Below are positions 31,131 to 43,293 of a stretch of DNA of 64,000 bases, in pieces. A program made the translations under genes and the position numbers. The notes under the pieces were generated by a model that saw nothing but the letters and a program-made list of their open reading frames with translations, did not search any database and was not told the origin of the DNA. How positions within the stretch are numbered: the stretch's first letter is position 1; every line of letters starts with the position of its first letter. This stretch comes from Echinometra lucunter (Eukaryota; Echinodermata; Echinoidea; Camarodonta; Echinometridae): the NCBI GenBank assembly GCA_029962745.1, contig CM057157.1, positions 22,202,916-22,266,915 on the forward strand, given 5' to 3'.

Positions 31131-33724
31131 AAACACGAAATAAAACGAGAAGCATGAATATTAAGCCTTTGCGGATTATCGTTCATTTCACACCTAAATA
31201 TGGTTGGTCGCATTATTTGGTGGCGGTATCTGTATCGTGTATTCAATCACAAATTCTTAGATAATCAAAACAAAAACTCATTTTGATTAAGAAATCTCAG
31301 AATGTATGACTGAAAAAAAATTCCTGACATAATGTTACTTCTGTACACAAAACAGGCAAGGTCTGAAAATCGTTACCTCTTTTGCGTAAATTGTTGTGTC
31401 GATTTATATTGTGTAGCCGATTGCTCTTCTCTGGATGTTAAATAAGTGTAAAGATGTTCAGTGCAATTCGTTTGCTTCACTATTTTCAATTCCGTGTTTC
31501 AAGAGAGCGTAAGAAGGACTGAAAACTTCATTCATTCTCTCCAAACACATTTAAACATGATTTGAAATTTGTTTTAACCCACGATTACCCCTTCCTCTTT
31601 TCCATAGACCCCATTCAGCATGTTCAGAGGTATCTCTGGCGCTACGTGCTTTCACTCTTTTACTCATTTCAAATGCATGTATGTTTACCTCAAATAATCC
31701 AAATCATACAGATACATTTATATTAACCTCAAATGAATTATGAGTTATTGTTTGTCGCGATGAATGGAATAAACAGAGAGCGACACCAGTATGTCAACAT
31801 TTAGAGTGATAAACTTGCAGCGAATTAGTGCATAAAGTGCTCGCAAAAAAGAACTATGGTACTAATTGTACTAACACCGTTACATCAAATCACACGTTAA
31901 TTTGAATATATACCATCAAATTACCCGATAATTTGAACATATTCAAATTATCATGGTTTTCACCATGGGCACCGTTGTATTTTTTATTTTTTACAGTGGT
32001 TGAATTGATATTACCAGGTGACACCTTAGATAAAGGAAATGCATTTTGTCAAATAAGCGGGATAATCCAAAGGCAATAAGGAAGTGGACAATGTGCAAAT
32101 TAATCCAAACCACACAGAATATAAATCTGTCAACATTAATTTGTGAAAAATAACCCAATTCAGTTTCAGTTAAGCGAAGGAATTGGGGGACATATAGTAA
32201 GTCTCAAATTGTTTTTGCATCATAATATCAAAATCATCTTTATCATTGGAAGAAAATTCCTGATCGGTTCATGTTTCCTGTCTTAAGAAGTTGTGACTTC
32301 GAATAACGTGTGAGTAACGTTTTCATTTGAAACTAATGTATCGTATTTAAGATTTTAAAAATGTAGTTTCCCAATCAGTCAAGACGGGAGGGATTTGCCA
32401 GTGTGCAAATGACCCAAGTTTGAAATGGCATATTAAAGAAAAGACGTATTTCATGAAGGAGTACCTAAGGGCTTAAAAGAGTAGTGTGTAGGAGGGGTAA
32501 TGATAGGGGGAAGTGTCCTCGGGGTAGTTTTCCGGGGTTGAGAGTTTAGGGTTGTATAAGGTTAGAATAATTGTTCTTGGGGTGTTTAGAAGGTTAAGAG
32601 GTTATGCAGTTTTAATGTAAACGCGATATTTATGTAAAGCTAATGCTCTAAAGATTGATTTTTGTTTTAAGGTTGGAGAACAGAAAATAAGGCGTTTGTA
32701 CAGGCAGGGGCGTCGCTAGACCTTTTTCATGGGGGGGGGGGGGGGGGGGGGGTGTAGAGGCCACTGATTGCCGACAAACAATGCCACCGATTACCGACGA
32801 CCAACGTCTATAGACCAATTTCACAACGCAAGAGGGCAGCAGACTGTTCGACACAGTTCGACATACTGCGGTGGGCGCTCCAACTTTTATAGTACACAAG
32901 TCAATAGCGCGTTATGTACATTCGTTCGATTTTTTGTCTATTTTGACCAATATATGAAGATTTCTTTTAATATTTGCAATGAGAAATTGTCAGGGAAGTT
33001 CAGGTCGCAGCTGTGCGGTGCTCGAATGCGACAAGAATTGGAGAAAATTTAAAAATTGGAAGCTAACTGAGTGCGAAATTCACCCGCTTTTGACTCATGA
33101 AGCCTGTTTGTGTGAGAAGCCGTACTCCATACACGGGTTTCTGTAAGCAATGCGAAGGAATCCGTCGCCAGTGGGTCAAAATATCAACAGAAATGACTTT
33201 GAAGTCAAGAAACATTATCATTATGTACTTTGGCGTAAAATTTAATGAGTGAAAATATGACTTTGTAAACAGGGTAAGATTGAGGTCTCCCGTTTCTATG
33301 CTGCAATCGAACTTATACTGACAAAACTAAGTTGAAAAACTATCGAAAGTACAAAAATACATCATACCTTCATCTGTCAGATATGGCCATTGTCTTACCT
33401 CATGTACCCATGTATCCATGCTTTATTTTATTGATCTAGAATAAAGTAAATGGAACAATATTAGGGCATATCTCATATCTTACATTCATTTTGTACACAG
33501 AGGCAATCGCGGTCAGCGCGCTTGCCCACCGCAGCAATGGCGTCGTCGATAGAGGGCCAAATACATAAACCGGAGGTGAAATTGGTCTATAAACTCAACC
33601 GTATAAAGCCCACTAGTCATGTTCAACTGTGTGCCTCTATATTTCCCTTCGTCTTTCCTACACATTTCAGTCGATTTCAACCAGATTTAGTGACTTTTTC
33701 TTGCAGAATTCATTCGCTTTCCCA

Positions 33725-34150
33725 GCGAGCGAGGAAAAATATAGGCCTTTATTCTCCTTCTTATGGCAGAAGTGATGATTCTTCATCAAAAAAAAAAAGA
33801 AAAAAAGAAAAAAGATGGGTCTATAAGATATCTAAATTATATATCTGGTCACCTCCCTTGCCTGAATTATTTGCTTTCAAAGGCCATCCTGTATCTAAAT
33901 ATTACACGAGCGAGAGCAGCGAGCGAGGAAAATATACATATACTCTTTTTCATGGTAGAAGTAATAATTCTTCATCAAAACATATGATGGGCCTAAAAAT
34001 ATCTAAATCATATATTTGGTCACCTCACTTGCCGAATGTGTTTGCTTTCCGAAAAAAATCCTGTATCTAAATATTATACGAGCAAGGGTAGCGAGCGAGG
34101 AAAAATATACACTCTCTTTCGTGGTACCAGTGTTATTTTGTCATCAAAAT
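33725..34150. repeat. Tandem repeat, 172-194 bp unit, about 2.3 copies
   Basis: GCGAGCGAGG starts at 33725, 33919 and 34091. Each is followed by GAAAAATATA-like, TTCATCAAAA and (in the first two) TGTATCTAAATATTA. Lies inside the hAT element. The 182-codon open frame over it is a by-product of the repeat. Confidence 0.8.
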
Positions 34151-34221
34151 ACACAAGTAAATAAGCCGAATATGACTCTGTTTGGGCACCATACTTCTCT
34201 TTTTCTTTTTCCTTCCTTTCT

Positions 34222-34245
34222 CTTCCCTCTCCTTTCTCTCTCTCT

Positions 34246-34290
<45 letters not shown>
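34222..34290. repeat. (CT)n microsatellite
   Basis: Nearly pure CT/TC from about 34225 to 34290 within the hAT element. It produces spurious Ser/Leu and Arg/Glu repeat frames. Confidence 0.95.
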
Positions 34291-34293
<3 letters not shown>

Positions 34294-34383
34294 GCCGACA
34301 GCGATTTTGAATGGGGGGAGTGTCACACCCACACCCCACACACCCATCTAGCGACGCCCCTGTGTACAGGTAGTTGATAGTGT

Positions 34384-34634
34384 TCAGTCTCAGAAAAAAT
34401 GGTGCTGATTACATTATTTACTTGTCCCACATTTGGAACCCTGAAAGGTTCTTCAAAGAACCATTAAAGGTTCTCTGAAGGGTTCAAAAGAGGTCTTTAG
34501 AACCATTCTTGCTTGTACATAGGACCTTTTGGGGTTCTTGAAAATAGAATAACCATTTATAGAACCCCTTTTCTGTAGGGTTTTAAATACGGGACAAAAA
34601 GGGTTCTAAATGGCACTTTTTTTCTAAGAGTGTT
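34384..34634. mobile_element. MITE with AACACTCTTAGAAAAA-type ends, copy 1
   Basis: The left end TTCAGTCTCAGAAAAAATGG and the right end TTTTTTTCTAAGAGTGTT are imperfect inverted repeats. The interior is rich in GGTTCT/AGAACC motifs. A 5' fragment of the same family is at 44084-44200. Confidence 0.7.
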
Positions 34635-35200
34635 GAATTCAGCTACAAATAGCACTTTTAGATTTATAGTGAACAAAGAGAGAGAGAGAGAGAGAGACCA
34701 TTTATCACGTATTTTGGAATAATTACATGTAAATAATTAGGTAATTACGCTTTAGGGCGAGATTTCAATTCAGTTTCTGTTTACATGTTTGATCGTTAAA
34801 TATTTTCCTCATTGTCGCTATCGAAATTTTGATAAAACCATTCTAGTGAATCGAAGTGAATTTCACCTTTTGTAATGATATGATCAGCTGTCTTCTAAAG
34901 TCAATATTTGAATTAATCACCGCAAAGCATATAGCAGGAAGTAATATGCCCTCTTTATAAACAGTGTTGTTATTATGGTTTTGTGATTTTTTTAAATTTA
35001 TTTGTGTATAAATAATTGGCTGGTCGATAAAGCGGGGAACCTCCCCGTTTTTTTTTTCCTGCTTGTTTCTTTATTGTTTTTTAGATGAAAGAAAGGATGA
35101 CATGACTATTTTAGTAATATTTTCCCATTTTTTGTAGGAATGGGATGGGACTTCCTTCGTTACTGTCAACAAAGTTAGGGCTGTTTGTAACCCCTAGCCG

Positions 35201-35418
35201 ACACTCTACAAAAGATTAGTCAAAATGACCAATACTTTGGTTAAATAATTGTGTCCGACCAAAAATATTGGTGAAGATTTACCAATACGCTGGTTGATAT
35301 TACCAAATTATTGGTGAAAAATGTATTAAAAAAAAATTAGCTCGATTTTGACGATGTTTTTCGTCGGACGCATATTCACCAACAAATTGGCTATTTTGAC
35401 CAATCCTTTTTTGAGTGT
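35201..35418. mobile_element. MITE with ACACTC ends
   Basis: ACACTCTACAAAAGATTAGT at the left and CCAATCCTTTTTTGAGTGT at the right form inverted ends. The interior repeats TTGACCAAT/ATTGGT motifs. Non-coding; upstream of gene B. Confidence 0.65.
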
Positions 35419-35663
35419 ATATTTACCATGATTATCTTGCAGTCTGAATAGATTAGAGAATAAAGGCAAATCTGAGTCACACAAAGGGTGAAGAACAGAA
35501 GGAAAAATGTTATTTTGAGAAAATAGAATACCTCGATATGCTATTTAATACACTTTTAAGGATCTTTCTAATCTTAGTATTACCGTAATTATTATATCAT
35601 CATCATCATCATCATCCATACTTCCTGTTTCTCGTATCAGCTAACACTATATCATCACCGTAG

Positions 35664-35813
35664 CATCATCCTCATCTTCATCACTGTCGTCCGAATCAAC
35701 GGCAATGGGAGATGTAAACAGCACACTTCCAGCGATCACGGAGAGCTATACGCTGTCTGACCCGCCGACCACCATGACCACGGTCACAAGTGAACTCGAC
35801 GAATGGACAACAG
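35664..35813 (+). CDS. Gene B stalk exon
   Basis: Bounded by ACCGTAG and GTAGGT, phase 1/1. Encodes a Ser run and then Thr/Ser-rich sequence with one NST sequon. ATG at 35705 (GGCAATGG) could be a start if no upstream exon exists. A TAA lies in frame just upstream of the acceptor. Confidence 0.6.
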
Positions 35814-38800
35814 GTAGGTCAGGGAAAGACAACACAATTATTTACCTAACGAGGATTCTTAGAACATTCTATAAAAAAAAAAAGGGTTGAATAAAAATTT
35901 ACCCAATATTGGGTAAAAAGGGAACATGCACGTTTGTTGGGTAAAATTTTGTCCTATACTAGGTAAAATGCATGTTTGGTGGATAAATTTTAACGCTACA
36001 AAGTTTGCATAGTATTTGGTATCATTTTACCCAACAAACATGCGTGTTTCCTTTTTACCCAGTATTCGGTAAACCTTTTTTTAGGGTGAAGGGGAGAAAC
36101 TTTTTGAGGTCCCTTTTTTTACAATGTGGAGCATTTCGTGCGTTTTTGAAAGCAAGGTTTTTATCATTGGCGTAAGTATGAATAATTTCCAAAAATTATT
36201 TCCCTATCAGCAGGTGAAAAGCCCCATCATCCCCCCTTGACCTATACTTGAAATACATTTGTGGGTATCGACCTTAAGGCACAATCATGTCGGTCAATCT
36301 CTATCCAAATGAGCTGAGAACAAAATTTTCTAAAATGACCGAACCCTTCGATTGCTTTCTTAGCCGAACTACACGTTCAGGGCTTTGTCACACCTGCCGA
36401 CTGGCACAAAACAATACACAAAAATTAGCGGAAGGATTGCTCTGATCGACACGAAGATACATGTAGATACAAAATTACCCATTTCTCGGCTTGACAACAC
36501 TTTAGACACCCTGTACAGTTTCATGTACTTAAACACTTAAATAATCCTAATGCCTATGGTAAATCTATCTTATGAGAAATACAGTGTGGCCATGTTTAAC
36601 ATGAAAATTGGTTTGAACTTCCGTCTTTTCGCTTGTAATTCAGAAAAAGAGAGATAAGACAACAACAGCAACAACCTGAATTACGATACATTTTCTAGTT
36701 TTCGATATCTTGCTGCTATTTTTCAGGTCCTGACAAACTTTATTAGTATTATGGAAAATAGGCAGTATTTCAGTTTGTTATGCTACATCATCCGAATCTA
36801 TATAGAACAATCCCTGCAGAAAACCCCCGCCCCCATCCCCCCCCCTCCCCCAAAGGGGAATATTTCCATGAGTTTCATTAATATTTGTGCATTTGTCTTG
36901 CTGATTTCATCCGCAGAGGATACACTATCTGGAACATTACCGAGTTACATGCTCATCATTGTAATATCTGGTGCAGTCACCATTGCCGTTCTCACTGGCA
37001 TTCTGTTCATCGCCATTATGATCAAACCCACAAGGTAATCTGCAATGGCATATGTTGTATTTAAAAAATTGGGTATTCATGTATATCCTATTTGCTAAAC
37101 GGTGATTACGTGACGTTTTGTATGATGTCAGAAGAGCATCCACACTTGAATGATTGATTGAATGAATGAATGAATGAATGAATGAATGAATGAATGAATG
37201 AATGAATAACTTTGTTACCAAAATATCACAATCCGGAGCACATTTGAAATGCAGTTCTTTGGTAATAGGACACAATATTTTTAGTGCGGCGTACAAAAAT
37301 ATTTTGAACGTCAAGCATAATCATTGTTTAACAAATAGGATACTGTACACACAAATTGAAAAATCAGTTTCTAAACAAAGCACGAAGTATTATAAATCAA
37401 TGATATATATTCATTACGGCTTGATTACTACAAAGAGCGCTACTATATAGGTAAGATAGTCTTTGCACTGAACGTAACTGGACCGTAACTGAATAGAAAG
37501 CACCTTTTCCTCTGATATCTTTTGGTTTCCTTTACATTACTTTAGATACTGCAAATGATACGAAGTTTTGACATGCTCTTTTCTCACTCCAGGCAAAAGT
37601 CATAATCTTTTTTGTTTTGTTCTTTATAGTGAATAAAGTATAAAACTTACAATGATCGTATTATGAAAGAGAGGCTAAGTTTTACATCAAGGTCCTGAGA
37701 TTAAAAACAAAAAAAATGAATATTAAAAGGAAATTACAAAATATATATAAACAGTATGGTGAAGAAAACGATAAGAAATCAAGTTATTATATAATTGTGA
37801 TGGGTATAGAAAAATATGGCAATAAAAATTCCAAAATATTCTTAATATAACTCAGTGTAAAAGATGTGGCTTTAGGTAGTGTAATGAATGTGAAACTAAT
37901 GGCGTCAATTAATTTTTGAAAATTAATGATGACTCTACAAATCGATGCAATTTACCCAGTGAGTTGAATAAGGTTACCGAAGGTAATTAGTATATTGTAC
38001 TGGAAATAATAATTGTTCCTATTGTCATCTTTTGTATAACAACATGCATTTTTCATTATTAAGTTTTTATATCGTTTGGTGCTTGAAACACAGAATGCTA
38101 ATAATTTTTTATGAAGAAAGAGAAATGGGTATTAGAATTAGATATATTCATTCGATAAACAAAATATTTTGCTCGTATCTCATTTCCATGATATTCGCGA
38201 CGTATGAAGTATTCCCCCGTTCAAATGTGTTGATCCTCGACCTCAGCCTAATTTATTTGTTCGAATGTTTAAATGGTTCCATGTGCAGCAATGTTTGTAT
38301 ATTACATACACCAATACAGCGATTTGCTAGTTTGTTTGCTGTTGTTGTTTTCATCACTATTTATCATCACAAAATACATCTTTAGAATGAACAGATTCGG
38401 TTACCTGAACGTAGTTTTTGACAAGATAATTAATATACTAAAATAGCTAGCACATGCCAATGTCCCAAGTGCATTGAAATGAAGTCAGCCTCCACATTTT
38501 ATAGCTTCTAACACATGTTTGTTTTTTTTCGCTTTCAGGCGAAAGGGAACTCATCCAGTGCAAGCTTCATAACCCGCTAACCAGCCTACATGTCAAGTCG
38601 AACTACGCTCAAGCTCCTATATCGACCCTGATGAGATGAAACAGGATAGTCAGACTGATTTATATCTAGAGCCCAATATTAATGGCTTTAGCATGAGTTA
38701 CAATGACAACAAAGATGAGCCGATTGATGATAATCATGATAAATGTGATGATCATCTTTATGACAATATGCAGTTTGCTTATCTCGAAACCATTTACCAG

Positions 38801-38830
38801 AATGAAGAAATAGGGATGGTCAGTCATTAG
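35664..38830 (+). CDS. Gene B: stalk/transmembrane/tail paralogue of gene C, truncated or decayed
   Basis: Three exons fit in phase: stalk 35664-35813 (1/1), transmembrane 36917-37034 (1/2) and tail 38539 onward. The stalk is Ser/Thr rich and includes LSDPPTTMTTVTSELDEWTTG-like text matching the gene C stalk (LSDPSKIGTTELKTTLTG). The helix LPSYMLIIVISGAVTIAVLT parallels gene C's PTFMLIIIIAGASIIGIL. In the tail, the joined frame hits TAA at 38570-38572 after about 10 codons. The same frame then stays open to TAG at 38828-38830, with tyrosine motifs YDNM and ETIYQN like the end of the gene C tail. No propeller or signal-peptide exon was found upstream. It may be a pseudogene, a short protein, or an alternative 3' end for gene A. 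Confidence 0.55.
35898..36073. mobile_element. Foldback element in gene B intron
   Basis: Left arm TTTACCCAATATTGGGTAAA plus ACATGCACGTTTGTTGGGTA; right arm ACCCAACAAACATGCGTGT plus TTTTTACCCAGTATTCGG. These pair over about 50 bases each, giving an almost fully palindromic 176-bp element. Confidence 0.75.
36917..37034 (+). CDS. Gene B transmembrane exon
   Basis: Acceptor ATCCGCAG, donor GTAATC, phase 1 to 2. A 24-residue hydrophobic helix (MLIIVISGAVTIAVLTGILF) is followed by KPTR. It corresponds in phase, length and sequence to the gene C exon at 49012. Confidence 0.8.
37160..37206. repeat. (TGAA)n microsatellite
   Basis: About ten uninterrupted GAAT/TGAA units in the second gene B intron. 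Confidence 0.95.
38539..38830 (+). pseudogene. Gene B tail exon with in-frame stop
   Basis: Acceptor GCTTTCAG. The joined phase gives RRKGTHPVQAS then TAA (38570-38572). The same frame continues open for 85 more codons to TAG, with MKQDSQTDLYLEPN, DDHLYDNMQF and LETIYQNEE. YDNM fits both the YxxM and YxN SH2-binding patterns. Similarity of IYQN to gene C suggests the part after the stop was once coding. Confidence 0.6.
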
Positions 38831-41800
38831 TAAACCCTTTGACTACTCAATTCTCTAATATTCCCATAGACTTAAATATAGAGCCCAACCGACTAGACAC
38901 GAACACATTTTGAATAATTTTTAGAACTTCTGCGGGCCGTATGTGCTGGAATTTAACCTAAGACTATTTCCTTGTACCATGGTAAATTGAACGTGAACAG
39001 GCATAAGTTCTCGTGTTCTAAGAGTCGTAATGACGAAAGAGATGGATAATAATTTTGATAATCGGGTTTCCAAAGAATGGTTTTACAAATCAAGGCACTA
39101 CAGGCCAACGAAATCTGGTGAGGAATATATGATTATAATGTTTAATACTCAATACCAGTGTTAATGTGTATATTCGAACCCCAGTATAATTGCGTTATTA
39201 CGTGACTCGTAAGTTTCATTATTGTGGAATGTGTGAAGTAGTTAAGCATAACATCATAATGTACAGTAGAGTTACATAATCATTGCTAGATTTGTACACA
39301 GTAGTCCGGCAGGTCGTGTCTGTACATTAAGGGAATTTCTTTCATGTTGATTGTTGAACAGATATATTTTATTCTTTCATTTTTTTCAAGGATGTAAGTT
39401 GATGTTTAGAATGCTTTGCTCTTTATTTAGGCATATGCATGTGTATCATGACATGACGTAATGATATGTCGTCAATTATATTTACAGAGAACAGGGGGGG
39501 AGAGAGAGTTGAGGGAATCTTAACTGAAAAACCATTTATTTTAAACAGTAATTGTCATTCATTCAATTGTGTCCAGTTTAGTGCGGTCGAAATTCATTGT
39601 GCTCGAAGAAGCGAAACGTTAAAAAAAAATAAAAAATGATAATATGAAACAAATATTACACCTATAGAAAACAAGTAAATAATATCCGCATAGATTAAAC
39701 AAACAAAAAAAAAAGAAAAGAGGTCCCATAGAAAGTATGTAAACATGACCTGCAAATGAAAAATCATCTGCACAAAAAGGAAAACTTTACATCAGTAGAA
39801 TATATAAAGTAGGCCTATATAGCGATTTCACAGTCCACTTTAGCATTGATAGGAGTAAAAGTGTCACGGGAATAACAGATGAAAGGACGAATAGATTCAT
39901 ACATGTCATAGATGCATCTACTCTTCTTGAAGTCATTTAAATGTGAGTAACCTTAGATTTAACATCATCTTGTTAGTTGCAGTATCTAATATTCAGAGAC
40001 ATTTCCCTTCGAGACAGAGACCGAGACCAAGACATTAGCGTCCGAGACCGAGACGAGACACGAGACACACAATCACTGTCTGGAGACCGAGACATGTCTC
40101 AAGACACCCAACACAGGATAATACTATTTTTTAATGTAATCCTTTAATGTAGTATGTTAGCTTACCCATGTATAAAGTTTAATCGGTATCAGCAGTTCTT
40201 TTGATGATGAAGTATCATTTCGCCATCAAAATCAGCTTGAAAACAATGTGCAAGTAATGTCTAGCTTTTATTTCAGTGTCTAAACACCATCTTAAAGATC
40301 CAAGTGAATTCTGAATTGCTTGGCCTTCTTTGTCTGTTTTATATTTTTTTCCTCTCTCCAATTCTTTTGTGTGTGGGTGTGTGTATGGTGGGGTGTCTTC
40401 CAGGTAGATATTCAATGTTGCACTTTGCACTTGATTTTCTGTAGAGCGCAGGTACATTGTACAGTATGCATTTGCCTTGCTGAATTTCGGACCTTGGGTT
40501 TCACTATTAGGTGATTAATTCCAAATCAACATATTTCTCAGCAAGGGACGGGTATGGTTCCAAAGTTGCAATGCACTCATGAGCTCTGTTGCAGGAGCCA
40601 AGCAATACAATCTTAATTTTGCCTGGTCAAAACTATCCCCCCCCCCCACTCCTCCCCTCCCCATTCACATGGATAAAATTTCCGAGTGGAGTCATGGAAG
40701 AGAATTAAAAATGAAGGAGTAATTGAATGCAAGAGAAAGGGATAAAGAGCTCGTGAGACCTGGGCGGATGACATAACTTCCAAGCGGGAAGATTACTCCC
40801 TCCCCAACCCAAATTAATGTAACCGGAAATTCTTTTATTGCGCATCTGCTTCGTAGACCAAATATATTCATATTTAATTTCGAAATGGTCTACCTGAATG
40901 GATAGATTTAGATACATAGAAATTGTTGCTGCTTCCAGGGAAGTAGGGTTAAGGGATCGGATGTGATATACATAACCTTTTGTGTTATATAAATGTTAAC
41001 TTGATTGTTTCCTTTGAAAGAACAAAGGCATTTCGATAATTCCTTTGAATGGACTTCTCCAGTCGAATTTTCCTTTTAACTTTGATTTTCACATCTGTTT
41101 TTTCCTGTATGTTTGTTTGTTTCATAAAGATTATGTTGTATCCAATATCTTTTACTGCGGAAAATAAAATAAAATTACCCCCCCCCCCACCCGAATCTAC
41201 ACATGTGCAAGGTACATGTACACATTAACTGGAATCTCATAATTTTCATTTCATTTCATTTATTTCCTGATTTACGAAAAATAAATCCACATAACCTGTC
41301 ACTTTACAAAATATTATGAAAAAGTATGAGCATAGTAAACCTTGAACCAAGAATCGCAAACCTTCCGGCGGTTATACTGTAAAGCAGGAAACCTGTGCAG
41401 TGCTTTCGAAAGGCTCAGTGATTCTATTTAATCCTGCGAATTCAAGGTCCAGCAGTTTATCACAAATATTGAATAGTTGTTGTTTAGAGAAAGTAGGCAT
41501 AATCAACAAGGAAGCAAAGCAAATGACCTTGGGCGATTTGGGAGGTTTCAAAAGAAGTTGTTATTTTTTATCTTGCCCTTTTTGGTAGGTATTTTTAAAT
41601 TGCATGATTCGTGAAATTTATTTTCATGCAAATAAAAATAATCATTTCTATATAGAATACGATTCATGCAGGTTCTAGTGATATTATTTCTATATTAAAC
41701 CATATGGTCATAGCAAAGTTGACAGAGTATAGTGAAAATACAAAGAGTACATAATAGCGTTGTTTCTGTCAAGGTGAAACATTTTTGGCTTGCCATTAAC

Positions 41801-42100
41801 TCTCAATGATTGTCAGTGTCGTACTCCGAAAGTATACCAAATTACTCAATAATTTTCTTGCCACATTTTGTCCATATCCCACTCATATTAAACTAATAGC
41901 TGATTATCTTTTCCCAACTTTTCACGTATGTACACGTAAGTACTCTGACTTAAAGTTCTTGATGTTCTTGAAGTTCTTGGAATTCATGAATAACTTTTCA
42001 TTCTAAAGTAGTTTGAATTATTTGAACTTTTAATCCTTTGATATAACCCGTACGTAGTTATTGTCATTGATATAGTTATTGTTTCCACGTTGTTTTGCAG
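38831..42100. other. Intergenic between genes B and C; no gene seen
   Basis: No supported exon. Contains a degenerate GAGACCGAGAC minisatellite (40008-40105), C runs near 40639 and 41180, and otherwise AT-rich sequence. Open frames here have no splice support or recognisable domains. The gene C promoter should lie near its right end but no clear core element is visible. Confidence 0.6.
40008..40105. repeat. Degenerate GAGACCGAGAC minisatellite
   Basis: Repeated GAGACCGAGAC, GAGACGAGACACGAGAC and related words over about 100 bases. Purine-rich on the + strand. Confidence 0.75.
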
Positions 42101-42204
42101 ACTTCGTGAGTAGATGAACGCGATGAACTTGACACGCATTATAGTCACGCTGACCATGCTGACTACTAAACTTTCAGCGTATTTCCCAGTCCTCGTTAAT
42201 GGAG
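42101..42204 (+). CDS. Gene C signal-peptide exon
   Basis: The acceptor GTTTTGCAG ends at 42100. An in-frame TAG lies directly before the ATG at 42114. It encodes MNAMNLTRIIVTLTMLTTK, a typical short signal peptide, then FPVLVNG, with donor GTAACT in phase 1. That phase and the text VLVNG joined to AEMFVTD fit the next exon and the N-terminal strand of LDLR-type propellers. This start is preferred over the T-rich open frame beginning at 43556. Confidence 0.75.
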
Positions 42205-43215
42205 GTAACTTCTTTTCTCTACAACACGACGATTTCGAAAAATCAACTCGAGGCATTTTCAATAGCCTTTTTCCATCACCTTTTTGAATTGTGCGAATAT
42301 GACAGAGATGTATTACATTAATCCGAACATGAATATCGCATATTATACAATGGGGTATTGGCATTGCTACTGAGTTGATTTTTCGAAGAGTAGTAGTTGT
42401 GTGTGCGTGTGTGTGTTGGGGTGGGGGTGTGTTATATTCCGTCATCATATTGTTCATGATATCTTCATTACCATTGCCTCATCACTGGTTTTTCGTGAAG
42501 TGAGCATAACGTTCTCATTATTCATGATAGTTGAGGACATTATGCATTGAGACTATAGGTGCTGCCTCTGCCAAAATATCCCCTCCTACATTAATAGTAA
42601 TCATGTTACGATTACCCCAGATCACTTCCTCACCCGTACACGAGTGTGTACCACCTCTAATCTAGGGGACATTCCAGCCAATTCGCAAAGTTCACATGCA
42701 CACATGCAGAGTAAGGTAAAGGCAAATTATGTGATAAAACAAGCTCCAACAAGACAAATTTTCAGACAACGAACGCTTCGGGGTGCGTTTCATGAAGTGT
42801 CTTGTCAGTGATTATTTACTGACAAAATTTGCTCTCGGCCAAACAGATGCAAAGATTTCAGTAGCTTATAACAGTTGTCAGTAAAATCACTGAAAATCAA
42901 GACACTTTATGACACGCTTCCCAGAACCATAACTGACTGTCACATGTGGAATGCTAGATGGGTCGTTGTGGCGTAGCGCTAGTGGTGTAATGGTATACGG
43001 AGAACGATAAGGCATGCCGTTACTTTTGATATTTATACGTTTACTTTCGAATCCACCATGGGGAGTAGATATAACACCTGAAAAATGCAATTTTCGTTTC
43101 ACTTTGCACCCTCTCTTTCTACTTCACCCCTCTCTCCTTCATATATCTCTCCTCTCTATCTCTCTCACTTTTTTCTCTCACTCACTCAGTTTTTTTTTCT
43201 CTCTCTCTCTCACTT

Positions 43216-43293
<78 letters not shown>

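Larger units (their letters stand above)
29031..32696. other. Gene A 3' flank and intergenic DNA; no gene seen
   Basis: No convincing exon. It contains ATTAAA at 29764 and 30052 and AATAAA at 30205, possible gene A poly(A) signals. There is a G run near 30219, a C run near 30463, and a two-copy repeat at 30828-31130. Otherwise AT-rich unique-looking sequence. Confidence 0.6.
32697..34370. mobile_element. Nonautonomous hAT element with 8-bp target duplication
   Basis: Terminal inverted repeats CAGGGGCGTCGCTAGA (32705) and TCTAGCGACGCCCCTG (34347-34362) are perfect over 16 bases. They are flanked by the direct repeat TGTACAGG at 32697-32704 and 34363-34370. An 8-bp target duplication and a CAGGGGCG terminus are hallmarks of the hAT superfamily. 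The 1.66-kb interior encodes no transposase; it holds a G run, a 170-195 bp tandem repeat and a long CT tract. Confidence 0.9.

Noticed and set aside
33522..34070. 182-codon + strand open frame
   Set aside because: It spans a tandem repeat inside the hAT element. The sequence shows no domain and the repeat explains the openness.
34133..34351. Arg/Glu and Ser/Leu repeat open frames
   Set aside because: Products of the CT microsatellite.
38032..38385. 117-codon + strand open frame in the gene B intron
   Set aside because: No domain, no splice support, and AT-rich codon content like the surrounding intron.
42960..43065. Functional tRNA gene
   Set aside because: Box-like motifs are present but no acceptor stem or cloverleaf could be drawn.
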